A DNA stretch of 64,000 bases from JAGVSR01 sp963750715 (lineage in GTDB: Bacteria; Pseudomonadota; Alphaproteobacteria; Rhizobiales; Hyphomicrobiaceae): contig CAVVRP010000012.1 in NCBI GenBank assembly GCA_963750715.1, forward strand, positions 930,001-994,000, read 5' to 3'. A model generated the notes under the pieces. It worked only from the letters and a program-made list of their open reading frames with translations, was not told the origin of the DNA and made no database searches. A program made the translations under genes and the position numbers. Of the stretch, positions 1 through 8,703 are shown piece by piece; positions within the stretch are counted from its first letter, which is position 1, and each line of letters opens with the position of its first letter.

Positions 1-116
1 ATACGGTAAGTCCCGTTCGAGCAGCGGCGTAATCTTGCCGGTTTCGGCTGCGAAACGCATGCGATATGGTCGCGCGCGACAAGCTTCTACATGCCTGCGT
101 CCGCCGGAGAGAGTGA

Positions 117-1163
117 ATGGCCAAGAAACGGCAAAGCGATCCCGCTTCGGGGACCATGTACCGTACGCTCACGCCACCCGGCGTGTTTCTTGTGCGCATG
201 CTGATCTTCCTAACATTGGTCGGCTTCCTGGCTGCAATTCTTCACGAACGGCTCATGATGTCGTTCATGACAAACCCCGGACTCAACGGGCTTATCGTCG
301 GCGTCATGGCTCTCGGAGTCATCTACGCATTTCGGCAGGTCATCCGCCTGTACCGCGAGATCCGCTGGGTCAATGCATTCCGCATCTCCGATCCAGGCCT
401 CGCCATCGACCACCTGCCGGTGCTGCTCGCACCGATGGCCACCATGCTGCGCGATCGCACGGGCGCCATATCGCTGTCGACCGCCTCGATGCGCTCGATC
501 ATGGACAGCATCGGCTCCCGCCTCGACGAAGCACGCGACACTGGCCGCTATCTCGTTGGACTGCTCGTCTTCCTCGGTCTGCTCGGCACGTTTTGGGGTC
601 TGCTCGAAACAATGCAGTCCGTCGGCAAGGCGATTGCGACGCTCGACAACAAAGGCGAGGGTGTCGCCCTGTTCGACGAACTGAAGGCCGGTCTCGCCGC
701 CCCTCTCAAGGGCATGGGAACGGCGTTCTCGTCATCGCTGCTGGGTCTGGCGGGTTCGCTGATCCTGGGGTTTCTCGAGCTGCAGGCCAATCACGCGCAC
801 AACCGCTTCTACAATGAGTTGGAGGAATGGCTGTCGGGTATAACGGAGCTGACGCCGGGGTCGACGACCGCTACCGACGTGGCGAGCCGCCAACTGACCA
901 GCGCCATCTTCGAGATGCAGCGCGCCGTAGAGGAGTTGTCGGCCCGACTGCGAGCAGCCCCCATCATAGCCGGCAGCCCAGGCGCGGCGGGTGCGGAAGA
1001 AACCGTTCGCGATCTGGCGCGGGGCGTGAACCAGCTCGTCACACAGATGCGCAATGAGCAGAAGGTCGTGCGCGAGTGGGTGGATGAGCAGTCAACCCAG
1101 CAGGCAGAAGTGACCAGCGCATTGAAGAACCTCGCTGACAATCTTCAGCGGAGAGGCGGCTGA
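117..1163 (+). CDS. MotA/TolQ/ExbB-family proton channel subunit
   Basis: This is a 348-residue inner-membrane protein with four hydrophobic segments (roughly residues 24-44, 55-79, 141-165 and 205-223). The TolQ/MotA-type core around TM3-TM4 contains Gly-rich helices (GLLGTFWGLLETM, LGLAGSLILGFLELQ). A soluble, helical, probably coiled-coil tail follows (about 255-345). The start is preceded by GGAGAGAGTGA, a good ribosome site. The next gene begins 1 nt after the stop and encodes an OmpA/MotB-like partner, so the two probably form an ion-driven stator that couples the proton gradient to work at the peptidoglycan. No flagellar motor gene is adjacent, so I infer a non-flagellar role; the substrate is unknown. 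Confidence 0.85.
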   Translation: MAKKRQSDPASGTMYRTLTPPGVFLVRMLIFLTLVGFLAAILHERLMMSFMTNPGLNGLIVGVMALGVIYAFRQVIRLYREIRWVNAFRISDPGLAIDHLPVLLAPMATMLRDRTGAISLSTASMRSIMDSIGSRLDEARDTGRYLVGLLVFLGLLGTFWGLLETMQSVGKAIATLDNKGEGVALFDELKAGLAAPLKGMGTAFSSSLLGLAGSLILGFLELQANHAHNRFYNELEEWLSGITELTPGSTTATDVASRQLTSAIFEMQRAVEELSARLRAAPIIAGSPGAAGAEETVRDLARGVNQLVTQMRNEQKVVREWVDEQSTQQAEVTSALKNLADNLQRRGG

Positions 1164-1164
1164 T

Positions 1165-2187
1165 ATGGCCGGGCGACGGCGAAGCGCGGAATACACCGAG
1201 TTCTGGCCCGGATATGTCGACGTCCTGTCGACCTTGCTGCTTGTCGTCACGTTCCTGATGTCGATCTTCATGCTGGCGCAGTATTTCGCCACGCAGGAAG
1301 CGGCAGGCAAAGATTCGGCGCTGGTGCGCCTAAATCGCCAGATCGCCGAGTTGACCAACCTGCTGTCTCTGGAGAAGGGCAAGAGCGAGGAATCCCAAGA
1401 TCAATTAGCGGCTTTACAGGCGACGCTTGCCTCCATGCAGGAACAAAACGCCAAGCTGTCAGGCTTCGCGCTCACGGGAGATGAAAAAGCCAAGGGCGCC
1501 GAGAGCAAGATCACCGCGCTCTCCACCGAACTTGACGCACAAAAAACCGTCTCTAACGAGGCCCTCGCCAAGGTGGATCTGCTGAACCAGCAGATGTTGG
1601 CCTTGCGCCGGCAGATCGCCGCACTGAACGAGGCGCTCGAAGCCTCCGAGAAAAAGGGACAGGAAAGCGACAAGACCATCAAGGATCTTGGCCAGCGGCT
1701 CAATGCGGCGCTCGCCCGGCAGGTGCAGGAATTGCAGCGCTACCGCTCCGACTTCTTCGGCCGCCTTCGCGACCTGCTGAAGGACCGCAAGGACATCCGC
1801 ATCGTCGGCGACCGCTTCGTGTTCGAAAGCGAGGTTCTTTTCGCATCGGGGTCCGCAACCCTCACTCCGGAAGGCCGGACGGCCATGGATCAGCTCGCTG
1901 CCGCTATCGTCGATCTGGAACGGCAGATCCCGAAGGATATCGACTGGGCGCTCCAAGTCGATGGCCATACCGATATCAGGCCGATCGCAAGCGCTCAGTT
2001 TCCCTCGAACTGGGAATTGTCGACGGCGCGTGCCGCATCGGTCGTCAAGTACATGATTTCCAAGGGCGTTTCGCCGCAACGGCTAGTCGCGGCAGGTTAT
2101 GGAGAATTCCGTCCCATCGAAGCGGGCACGGACGAGCTGTCCATGCAAAAGAACCGCCGTATCGAGTTAAAGCTGACGAACAGGTAG
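1165..2187 (+). CDS. OmpA/MotB-like peptidoglycan-binding protein
   Basis: This 340-residue protein has a MotB-like architecture. There is a short cytoplasmic head and one transmembrane helix (about residues 13-37) that carries an Asp at 19, where MotB has its proton-carrying Asp. A long helical, coiled-coil-like region (about 50-200) precedes a C-terminal OmpA domain (about 215-338) with DGHTD, NWELSTARA and GYGEFRP signatures of the peptidoglycan-binding fold. It follows its channel partner by 1 nt, so they are cotranscribed. The coiled coil between helix and OmpA domain is much longer than in flagellar MotB. It could be a generic envelope stator; no defence or flagellar context is visible. 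Confidence 0.85.
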   Translation: MAGRRRSAEYTEFWPGYVDVLSTLLLVVTFLMSIFMLAQYFATQEAAGKDSALVRLNRQIAELTNLLSLEKGKSEESQDQLAALQATLASMQEQNAKLSGFALTGDEKAKGAESKITALSTELDAQKTVSNEALAKVDLLNQQMLALRRQIAALNEALEASEKKGQESDKTIKDLGQRLNAALARQVQELQRYRSDFFGRLRDLLKDRKDIRIVGDRFVFESEVLFASGSATLTPEGRTAMDQLAAAIVDLERQIPKDIDWALQVDGHTDIRPIASAQFPSNWELSTARAASVVKYMISKGVSPQRLVAAGYGEFRPIEAGTDELSMQKNRRIELKLTNR

Positions 2188-2199
2188 ACGCCTGCAGCC

Positions 2200-2742
2200 A
2201 TGATCGGGATTTGGGCCAGAACCCCCACTCGCGCGCAAACTCCTGCCGGGTGTGATCGGCCGGGGCTGCGGCCTGCGGCATCCGTCGCGATCTGGCACCG
2301 GCAGTCCGAAGCCGCGCTTGACCGGCTGGCTCAGCGCATCGTTGAACTTGCAGCGATCCCGGCGGACGCCGGCTTTCATGACCGGGTCGATCAGCTGCGG
2401 ACATTCATCAACAACCACTCCGATCACTGGAATGATCCGGTCGCCATCATGAACGCGGTGATCGCCCACGCCGAGGGGGCCGCACCACGACCCGCGGCTC
2501 TCGAATGCAATCGCCGCTCCGCACTTCTGGATCGGACGGCGCGCCAGTTCGGCTACCGGTCGCGTTACATCTGGATTTATCATTCGCGCAGGAACCGCGA
2601 CTCCCACACCTTCCTCGAGATCCTCAAAGGATCGGTCGGCACATTGGGCCAGGTGCAAAAATCCAACTGCCGCGACGGCTTCTTCGATATACTGGGCGAG
2701 AGACCGCATACCCGCGTCGAGACGGCAAGCGCGGGCCGATAG
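2200..2742 (+). CDS. Transglutaminase-like fragment, probably degenerate
   Basis: This 180-residue ORF has high third-position GC, so it looks like real coding sequence. The middle (about residues 100-140) resembles a transglutaminase/cysteine-peptidase fold: a putative catalytic Cys in LECNRRSALLD, then GYRSRYIWIY, then a putative catalytic His in SHTFLEIL. The C-terminal part does not continue like the family: no Asp/Trp-containing third motif is found. The N-terminus is Pro/Arg-rich and lacks a signal peptide. I therefore suspect a truncated or frame-damaged member. The stop lies 8 nt from the stop of the convergent ABC exporter. The antisense frame over the same span (2167-2805) has no recognisable family. 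Function is not established. Confidence 0.4.
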   Translation: MIGIWARTPTRAQTPAGCDRPGLRPAASVAIWHRQSEAALDRLAQRIVELAAIPADAGFHDRVDQLRTFINNHSDHWNDPVAIMNAVIAHAEGAAPRPAALECNRRSALLDRTARQFGYRSRYIWIYHSRRNRDSHTFLEILKGSVGTLGQVQKSNCRDGFFDILGERPHTRVETASAGR

Positions 2743-2749
2743 AGGCATT

Positions 2750-4564
2750 CTATTCCGCCGCCTCGCGGCCAAATTGCAGATCGGCAAGGCGCCCGTAGAG
2801 GCCACCCTTCGTCACCAGATCGCGGTGCGACCCGACTTCGACGATGCGGCCTGCCTCCAGCACCAGGATGCGATCGGCCTTCTGCACGGTTGCAAGCCGG
2901 TGGGCAATGACGAGCGTGGTGCGGTTCTTCATGACGCCTTCCAGCGCCCGCTGGACCTGCGCCTCGTTCTCCGCATCGAGCGCACTCGTCGCTTCGTCGA
3001 GCAGCAGGATCGGTGCGTTGCGCAGCACGGCGCGGGCAATTGCCAGACGCTGGCGCTGGCCGCCGGACAGTGTCACGCCGCGTTCACCGAGCCGCGTTTC
3101 GTAGCCTTCGGGAAGTTCGCCGATGAACTCGTCGGCCTGCGCTGCAACAGCAGCGGCCTTGACGTCATGGAGGCAGGCGTTGGGCGTGCCATAGCGAATG
3201 TTCTCCGCCACCGAATCGGCAAAGATCGCGACGTCCTGTGGCACCAGCGCCATGCGCGAGCGCAGGTCCTCCAGGTCGGCCCGCTTGACATCGACGCCGT
3301 CAATGAGGATCTGGCCGGAGGTCACGTCATAGAAGCGCAGCAGTAGATTGAAGATGGTCGTTTTACCCGCACCCGACGGACCGACGAGTGCCACCGTCTC
3401 GCCCGGCGCGACGCGAAATGTTAGCCCTTCGAGCGCTGCGGCATCGGGCCGTGACGCGTAAGTGAACGAGACGTTATTGAACTCGATCTCGCCCTTCGCG
3501 GGCCCGGGCAACGGCAGCGGGTTTTGAGGCGAGCGGATGTCGGGAACGACGGCGAGGATTTCGGTCAGCCGCTCGGATGCGCCGGCAGCCTGCGAGAGTT
3601 CGCCCCAGACTTCGGCCAACTCGCCGAGCGCACCGGCAGCGAACAGGGCATAAATGACGAACTGCCCGAGCCGGCCGCCCGTGATCTCGCCACTGACGAC
3701 CGCCGACGCGCCATACCAAAGGATGCCAACGATGCTGGCGACGGTGAGAAAGATGGTCAGCCCCGTCAGCCCGGCGCGCGCTCGCATGCGATGCTTGGCA
3801 GCATCGAACGAACGCTCGACGGCGTCGAGAAAGCGGCACGACACGGCCTGTTCATGGCCGAAAGCCTGCATCGTGCGAACGGCAGAAAGGTTCTCGGCTG
3901 CATAGGCGGACGCTTCGGCAATCGTATCCTGCGCCTTGCGCGACAGCTTGCGAACGGCCCGGCCATATCCCAGAAGCGGGAAGACGATGACGGGTATGGC
4001 AGCCAGCACCAGCACCGACAGATGCACGCTCGTGACGAACATCATGACGATCGAGCCGATCAGCATGATGACGTTGCGGAGGGCCTGCGACATCGTATGT
4101 CCGGCGACCGCCTTAATCTGCGTGGTGTCGGCAGTCAGGCGGCTCATCACTTCGCCCGAGTGCGTCTTCTCGAAGAACGACGGGCCAAGGCGGGTCAGAT
4201 GCGCGAACACGTCCGCGCGCAGATCGGCCACCACGCGCTCGCCAATCCAATTGACGAAATAAAACCGGCTGGCAATCGCGACCGCGAGCACGGCGCCGAT
4301 CACCATCAGCATCATGAAGTAGTTGTCGATCAGTTGGCCGTCGGCGGCGCCGAACCCGAAATCGATCATGCGCCGAACGGCCATCGGCACGGCGAGCATG
4401 GCCAGAGCCGAAACGACCAGCGCCACGAGTGCCGCCGCGACGATGCTGGGATGAGCGAAAATGTAGGGCTGGAGCGCCATCAGGGGGCGCAGCGACTTGG
4501 ACTTGCGCTCCGCCGTTTCGCCGTCTGCGGTCTCGCCGGTGGTGGTGCCTCGCGCCCTGGCCAT
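2750..4564 (-). CDS. ABC exporter (fused membrane and ATPase domains)
   Basis: This is a half-size exporter of about 604 residues. The chosen start is the ATG at 4564 (MARARGTTTG); the frame stays open upstream to 4783, but that extension has no hydrophobic or conserved content. The six-helix transmembrane domain spans about residues 45-310. The nucleotide-binding domain (about 360-595) has Walker A GPSGAGKTT, signature LSGGQRQR, Walker B ILLLDEATSALD and the switch His in IAHRLATV. It should homodimerise in the inner membrane and export a lipid, drug or polysaccharide; the substrate cannot be told from sequence. It runs divergently from rpmE. Confidence 0.9.
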   Translation of the reverse strand: MARARGTTTGETADGETAERKSKSLRPLMALQPYIFAHPSIVAAALVALVVSALAMLAVPMAVRRMIDFGFGAADGQLIDNYFMMLMVIGAVLAVAIASRFYFVNWIGERVVADLRADVFAHLTRLGPSFFEKTHSGEVMSRLTADTTQIKAVAGHTMSQALRNVIMLIGSIVMMFVTSVHLSVLVLAAIPVIVFPLLGYGRAVRKLSRKAQDTIAEASAYAAENLSAVRTMQAFGHEQAVSCRFLDAVERSFDAAKHRMRARAGLTGLTIFLTVASIVGILWYGASAVVSGEITGGRLGQFVIYALFAAGALGELAEVWGELSQAAGASERLTEILAVVPDIRSPQNPLPLPGPAKGEIEFNNVSFTYASRPDAAALEGLTFRVAPGETVALVGPSGAGKTTIFNLLLRFYDVTSGQILIDGVDVKRADLEDLRSRMALVPQDVAIFADSVAENIRYGTPNACLHDVKAAAVAAQADEFIGELPEGYETRLGERGVTLSGGQRQRLAIARAVLRNAPILLLDEATSALDAENEAQVQRALEGVMKNRTTLVIAHRLATVQKADRILVLEAGRIVEVGSHRDLVTKGGLYGRLADLQFGREAAE

Positions 4565-4859
4565 TTTACTGTTGTCGCCTTTAACCGTGTTATGTGCTTG
4601 AGCGAGCGGGAGTTTCCCAGCAGAGCCCGATTTCTGGCCAGAGCAACAATGCACGACCGCATTGTCCGGCTCAAGAGCCGCCGTCACGTCCTGTAGGTGC
4701 CGGAAATCTCGTGATCCCGGAGCGTTTTTCAAGGCTTGTGCCGTCTCATCACTTCGACTATAGAAGCGCCTTCTCGAATTCAAGGTTCAGCAGCGACCGA
4801 GCGAGACGCTATTTTCGCTCCGGGTCGAATTGGGCCGTTCATTCATACGAGCAAGCACC

Positions 4860-5084
4860 ATGAAGAAAGACCCCGACCTGCACCCCGATTATCACCAGAT
4901 CAAGGTGAAAATGACGGACGGCACGGAATTCATCACCTATTCGACCTACGGCCATGAAGGAGACGAGTTGCAACTCGACATCGATCCCTCGACGCATCCG
5001 GCATGGACGGGCGGCGATGCCAAGCTGATGGACCGCGGCGGCCGCTTGTCGAAGTTCAAGAAGAAGTTCGAAGGCATCTTCTAA
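4860..5084 (+). CDS. rpmE: 50S ribosomal protein L31
   Basis: This 74-residue protein begins MKKDPDLHPDYH, the diagnostic L31 start, and contains the conserved STYG, DIDPSTHPAWTG and KFKKKFEG segments. It is a component of the large ribosomal subunit. The zinc-binding Cys residues of the C+ form are absent, so this is the zinc-independent form common in alphaproteobacteria. The frame is open upstream to 4830 but the family starts at 4860. A small inverted repeat (GAGCGA ... TCGCTC, 4799-4820) sits in the leader. A strong intrinsic terminator follows at 5119-5150, so it is probably monocistronic. Confidence 0.95.
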   Translation: MKKDPDLHPDYHQIKVKMTDGTEFITYSTYGHEGDELQLDIDPSTHPAWTGGDAKLMDRGGRLSKFKKKFEGIF

Positions 5085-5118
5085 GACGGCTGAGCAAAGA
5101 GAGACGCTTCAGTTTGAT

Positions 5119-5150
5119 AAAGGCCCAGATCACTCCGGGCCTTTTTGTTT
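5119..5150 (+). terminator. Rho-independent terminator of rpmE
   Basis: AGGCCC, an 8-9 nt loop, then GGGCCT followed directly by a TTTTTGTTT tract, 35 nt after the rpmE stop. Confidence 0.85.
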
Positions 5151-5191
5151 GCGATGACTATGCCGGTGAGACGACGACCGCCGCCAGGTGC

Positions 5192-5761
5192 TCAATTGGC
5201 TTTGCCGCCAAACGCTCGCTCCAGGCGGCGCATCTGAACTTCGACCGGGTTGACCGTCACGACTGCGATGTCGTCAGCGTCGGGCTTGCGGCTCATGGCG
5301 AGATCGAGTTGCACGATCCGGTCGTGCAGGCCAAAGCTCTCTTCGATCAGACCGCGAAGGCCCTGCGGCAGCTCCGCGAAGCCGCGGATATGTGAGGGTC
5401 GGCCAAGGCTCTGCAGCTTGACGCGCTGGCGCTTGCGCTGCGCTTCTTCCTCGGTGATCTCGCCGTCCTTCAGGGCGCGGCGAATGAGCAGCCACGACGC
5501 CAGATCCAGCAGCCGCGTCGTCAGACGCATGCTTTCGGTTGTGTAGAGAACGGTGACATTGCCCGGCAAGCTTTTCGAGTCCCGGCGGCCATCTCCATCG
5601 AGATAGGCTGCGGTGCGTTCGACGAGGGCCATGCCCTCCTTGAAGACCTGATCGAAGAACTGGGAGGCCTGGAAGCGCTCACCGAAGGAAATCGTAGTGC
5701 CGCCGTAGGGCACGTTGTCTTCGACGCTGGAACGATCAGTCATGATGATACGCTTTGACAC
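5192..5761 (-). CDS. rcdA: RcdA-type ClpXP adaptor (DUF1465 family)
   Basis: This 189-residue protein is of the DUF1465 family, whose studied member is RcdA, the adaptor that helps ClpXP degrade CtrA in Caulobacter. Visible family segments are ISFGERFQASQFFDQVFKEG, YLDGDGR, LYTTESMRLTTRLLDLASWL and VQLDLAMSRK. The protein is all-helical with no membrane segment. Two starts are possible: a GTG at 5761 with GGAG 11 nt upstream, or an ATG at 5743 (MTDRSS) without a clear ribosome site. Its presumed target, CtrA, is encoded 10 kb away in this window. The family assignment is firm; CtrA as the target here is inferred. Confidence 0.8.
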   Translation of the reverse strand: MSKRIIMTDRSSVEDNVPYGGTTISFGERFQASQFFDQVFKEGMALVERTAAYLDGDGRRDSKSLPGNVTVLYTTESMRLTTRLLDLASWLLIRRALKDGEITEEEAQRKRQRVKLQSLGRPSHIRGFAELPQGLRGLIEESFGLHDRIVQLDLAMSRKPDADDIAVVTVNPVEVQMRRLERAFGGKAN

Positions 5762-5875
5762 CGACGCTTACACTCCAATAATCAATACCACCGATACACA
5801 CTATGTGGCCATAGTTAACAACAAGGTTCAAATCGAGGCACTTTCATTTTGTCTGTTTTCGTCAAATGTGGACAA

Positions 5876-5905
5876 CGCAAAAAATAAGCCGCCCAGGGGG
5901 CGGCT
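5876..5905 (-). terminator. Intrinsic terminator, minus strand
   Basis: An 8-bp perfect stem (AGCCGCCC / GGGCGGCT) with a 3-nt loop, followed on the minus strand by TTATTTTTTG. It probably ends the transcript of the DUF1192 gene to its right, about 220 nt downstream of that gene's stop. Confidence 0.7.
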
Positions 5906-6123
5906 CTGAAGTCACTGGGATGCGTCAAACAGGGTGGCAATGTGCCACCCGGGTCCAAGAAAACTGGATGCCTTCATTCATACGCCCGTAACACTAACGA
6001 GCGGTTAAACCGATCTCGATTTTCGAACGGCTCGAATTCACACACGAACGTTCTCACCGATCGGCGGAAGCCGCAGCGGCGGCACAAAGGACAACCCGAT
6101 CTTTACGCCGCTGCAATGGCTCC
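5906..6123. repeat. Intergenic stretch with a perfect 8-bp hairpin
   Basis: There is no gene between the terminator at 5876-5905 and the DUF1192 stop at 6124. The only structure seen is a perfect inverted repeat at 5932-5950 (GGGTGGCA-ATG-TGCCACCC) without a T tract on either side. Confidence 0.4.
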
Positions 6124-6312
6124 TCAACCGCTGAACAGCGCTGCGGCAGCGGCTTCATGCGCGCGCTTGCGTTCGACTTCGGCCTTCACCCGATCGATCT
6201 CCCCCTGCAAGGCCGAGATGCGCACTTCAAGTTCGGCTACCGCCAGCGTGTCGAGATTGTCGCCGACTGCGATGCCCGCCGCCGCTTTGGCACGTGCTTC
6301 GTCCCAATCCAT
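6124..6312 (-). CDS. DUF1192 family small protein
   Basis: This 62-residue protein shows the short DUF1192 pattern. An N-terminal MDWDEARAK stretch is followed by LDTLAVAELEVRISALQGEI, a helix predicted to form a coiled coil, and a short Ala-rich tail. The family is restricted to alphaproteobacteria and has no established function. It lies divergent from the quinone oxidoreductase gene, with about 130 nt between starts, and is followed downstream by an intrinsic terminator at 5876-5905. Confidence 0.75.
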   Translation of the reverse strand: MDWDEARAKAAAGIAVGDNLDTLAVAELEVRISALQGEIDRVKAEVERKRAHEAAAAALFSG

Positions 6313-6440
6313 GATCCAGATCCTCCAGCTACAAAGTCATCTGGTCTAAATCTGTCACGGCGTGACGCTTGTCTCAACTCCCGCGCTCGGGCTATCGGTT
6401 CCCGGCCCGCATCGTGCCGGCTGACACCATAGGACCCGAC

Positions 6441-7442
6441 ATGCCCGCACTTCCCGCTTCGATGACCGCGATCGCGATTGCCCGAAAGGGTGGGCCAGAG
6501 GTGCTCGTTGAACAGACGGTGCCTCTGCCCACGCCAGCCCTCGGCCAGGTCCTGATCAAGGTGGCGGCGGCCGGCGTGAACCGCCCCGACGTGCTGCAGC
6601 GAAAGGGGGCATACCCTGCCCCCAAGGGCCATTCGGAGCTTCCTGGCCTGGAGGTGTCGGGCGAGATCGCGGCGATAGGCGGTGGCACGTCGCGCTTCTC
6701 GATCGGCGACAAGGTTATCGCGCTCGTCAACGGCGGCGGCTATGCGCAATACTGCATCGCGGAGGAGCCGGCGACGCTGCCTCATCCCGTCGGCCTGAGC
6801 GCGGTGGAAGCGGCGGGCGCGCCGGAGACGTTCTTCACCGTCTGGCACAACGTGTTCGAACGCGGCGGCTTGAAGCCGGGTGAATGGCTCCTTGTTCATG
6901 GCGGCTCAAGCGGCATCGGCACAACCGCGATCCAGCTTGCCAAGGCCTTCGACGCCAAGGTGCTGACAACGGCCGGATCGGCGGAAAAGTGCGCGGCCTG
7001 CGTCGCAATCGGGGCCGATCGCGCGATCGACTATCGCAGCGAGGATTTTTCCGAGGTCGTAAAGGCCGCAACGGGCGGGCGCGGTGTCGACGTCATCCTC
7101 GACATGGTCGGCGGCGACTACATCGACAAGAACATCCGCGCCCTTGCCGACGACGGACGGCTGGTCAATATCGGCTATCAGTCGGGCTCGCAGGCGACAA
7201 TCGACTTCATGCGCGTGATGCTGAAACGGCTGACGCTGACCGGTTCGACGCTGCGCATCCGCTCCACCGAAGTGAAGGGCGCAATTGCCCGCGAGGTCGA
7301 AGCGAAGGTGTACCCACTGTTTGCCGACGGCCGAGTCAAGGTCGTGATCGACAGCACGTTTCCTCTCATGCAAGCGGTGGACGCCCATCGCCGCATGGAA
7401 ACGAGCCAGCACATCGGCAAGATCATCCTGCGCGTGGACTGA
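6441..7442 (+). CDS. NAD(P)H:quinone oxidoreductase, zeta-crystallin/PIG3 type
   Basis: This 333-residue medium-chain dehydrogenase/reductase lacks the zinc ligands, as quinone reductases do. The N-terminal GroES-like domain includes VNRPDVLQRKGAYPAPKGH. The Rossmann domain has the nucleotide motif HGGSSGIGTTAIQLAKAF (about residues 153-170) and GRGVDVILDMVGGDY. The start is the ATG at 6441; an in-frame extension to 6369 has no family similarity. It should reduce quinones with NAD(P)H in the cytosol. It stands alone, divergent from the DUF1192 gene. The exact substrate is unknown. Confidence 0.88.
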   Translation: MPALPASMTAIAIARKGGPEVLVEQTVPLPTPALGQVLIKVAAAGVNRPDVLQRKGAYPAPKGHSELPGLEVSGEIAAIGGGTSRFSIGDKVIALVNGGGYAQYCIAEEPATLPHPVGLSAVEAAGAPETFFTVWHNVFERGGLKPGEWLLVHGGSSGIGTTAIQLAKAFDAKVLTTAGSAEKCAACVAIGADRAIDYRSEDFSEVVKAATGGRGVDVILDMVGGDYIDKNIRALADDGRLVNIGYQSGSQATIDFMRVMLKRLTLTGSTLRIRSTEVKGAIAREVEAKVYPLFADGRVKVVIDSTFPLMQAVDAHRRMETSQHIGKIILRVD

Positions 7443-7660
7443 CCAATGTCTTTATTCTTGGGGACGAGCCAGCCGTTGCGGCGCCCGCTTTGTTTGTCAG
7501 ACAGCGATTGGCGACCCGGGTCCCCTAAACGCCCTGACACGATCCCGACACTGTGTCTTGGCAGTCTCTATCCCGTGAAATCACGCGCCGCCGCCGCATA
7601 CTCGCCTGCGGTGCTATGATGCGAGAAGAGGCCGGGGCCGAGTTGGGGAGATCTGGGGTC

Positions 7661-8143
7661 ATGATGTTTTGCCGATCCGCCGTGACCACGAGCATCGCCG
7701 CCGCGCTGATCGCGGCAACGGCCTCGCACGCGATGGCCGACGGCCGTTTCAGCAATCTGGCAGGTGCCTGGCGCGGGGTCGGGCGCGTGCAGCTGGCCGA
7801 GGGCAAGAACGAGCATCTGGCCTGCAAGGCGTACTACACGGAGAAGGATGCGGGCACCGGGCTCGGCATTGCACTTCAGTGCGCCAGCGCCGGCAACAAG
7901 ATCGACCTCAGGGCGACACTAAGCGAAAAGGACGGCAAGCTTTCGGGCCAATGGGAAGAGCGCGGCTTCAATTCCACGGGAACCGTCGAAGGCGGATCGG
8001 ACGGGTCGCGGCTCGATCTCAAGATCAGCGGCACCATCGAAGCCCAAATGTCGATCACGCTCGAAGGCGAGAGCCAACTCATCTCCATCTCCTCGGAGAG
8101 CTCCGGGTTCAAGGCTATCGATCTTGAGCTACTACGCGGCTGA
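7661..8143 (+). CDS. Secreted hypothetical protein
   Basis: This is a protein of about 160 residues. The start at 7661 gives a clean signal peptide (MMFCRSAVTTSIAAALIAA, cleavage expected after SHAMA). The open frame continues upstream to 7553 but that part is Arg-rich and unlike an exported N-terminus. The mature part is rich in Gly, Ser and Glu with alternating strands (GQWEERGFNSTGTVEGG, LKISGTIEAQMSITLEGESQ), suggesting a small lipocalin-like or beta-sandwich periplasmic protein. Two Cys residues (LACKAYY, LQCASAG) could form a disulfide. I do not recognise the family by name. Confidence 0.65.
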   Translation: MMFCRSAVTTSIAAALIAATASHAMADGRFSNLAGAWRGVGRVQLAEGKNEHLACKAYYTEKDAGTGLGIALQCASAGNKIDLRATLSEKDGKLSGQWEERGFNSTGTVEGGSDGSRLDLKISGTIEAQMSITLEGESQLISISSESSGFKAIDLELLRG

Positions 8144-8308
8144 CCCGCCGAGACGTTCCGGCGAAACGATGCACGTCTGCCACAGTTGGCCCAGCACCTC
8201 GGGGTCAAGCGGCAGTTTTGCCCGATTTCATGTGATATGATTTTGCAATGGTTCGGGGCGCCATTCCAAGCGCACCCTGCCCATTATATATAATTCCGGA
8301 GCCTGATC

Positions 8309-8674
8309 ATGAACCGCCTGACCATGTGGACACTCACCGGCCTCGCAGCCGTATTGGCGCTGACGGCCGTGGCACCCGCAGGGGCCAGCTGGAAGCGTTA
8401 CCGCGGTTACAACGGCGTGGAGCAAGGCTACGTCGTCGCCAATAGCCGTTTTGGCAACGGCAGCGTCAAAGGGACCGTGCGCCCGGCGCGCTATGGCCTG
8501 CAGGTGCGATTGCCGGGCGGCACCTGGGTCGATTGCCGCACCAGCTGCTCGGAAACTCTACGGGTCGAGACCGTCGATCTATGGGCGGACCAGGGCAACA
8601 TGGCCGGACCGGGCACATTGTTGGATGAGTGTGGAATATTAGGGTGCCTCGGCTTTGAAGTGCCGCTGCCATAA
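8309..8674 (+). CDS. Small secreted hypothetical protein
   Basis: This 121-residue protein starts with a signal peptide (MNRLTMWTLTGLAAVLALTA, cleavage near APAGA/SW). The mature part is about 95 residues with Arg/Tyr-rich strands (WKRYRGYNGVEQGYVVANSR) and four Cys residues (DCRTSCSE, DECGILGC) that could make two disulfides. It is likely periplasmic or extracellular. The next gene is convergent (stop at 8704). No function can be assigned. Confidence 0.65.
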   Translation: MNRLTMWTLTGLAAVLALTAVAPAGASWKRYRGYNGVEQGYVVANSRFGNGSVKGTVRPARYGLQVRLPGGTWVDCRTSCSETLRVETVDLWADQGNMAGPGTLLDECGILGCLGFEVPLP

Positions 8675-8703
8675 TAGCGCAACCCGCATTTACTTTTAAC
8701 ATT

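Noticed and set aside
117..2187. Zorya-type ZorAB defence module
   Set aside because: The channel subunit is far shorter than ZorA and no nuclease or helicase partner follows; an ordinary envelope stator fits better.
3524..4696. 390-codon plus-strand frame over the ABC exporter
   Set aside because: Antisense shadow; no recognisable domain and the exporter has all ATPase motifs.
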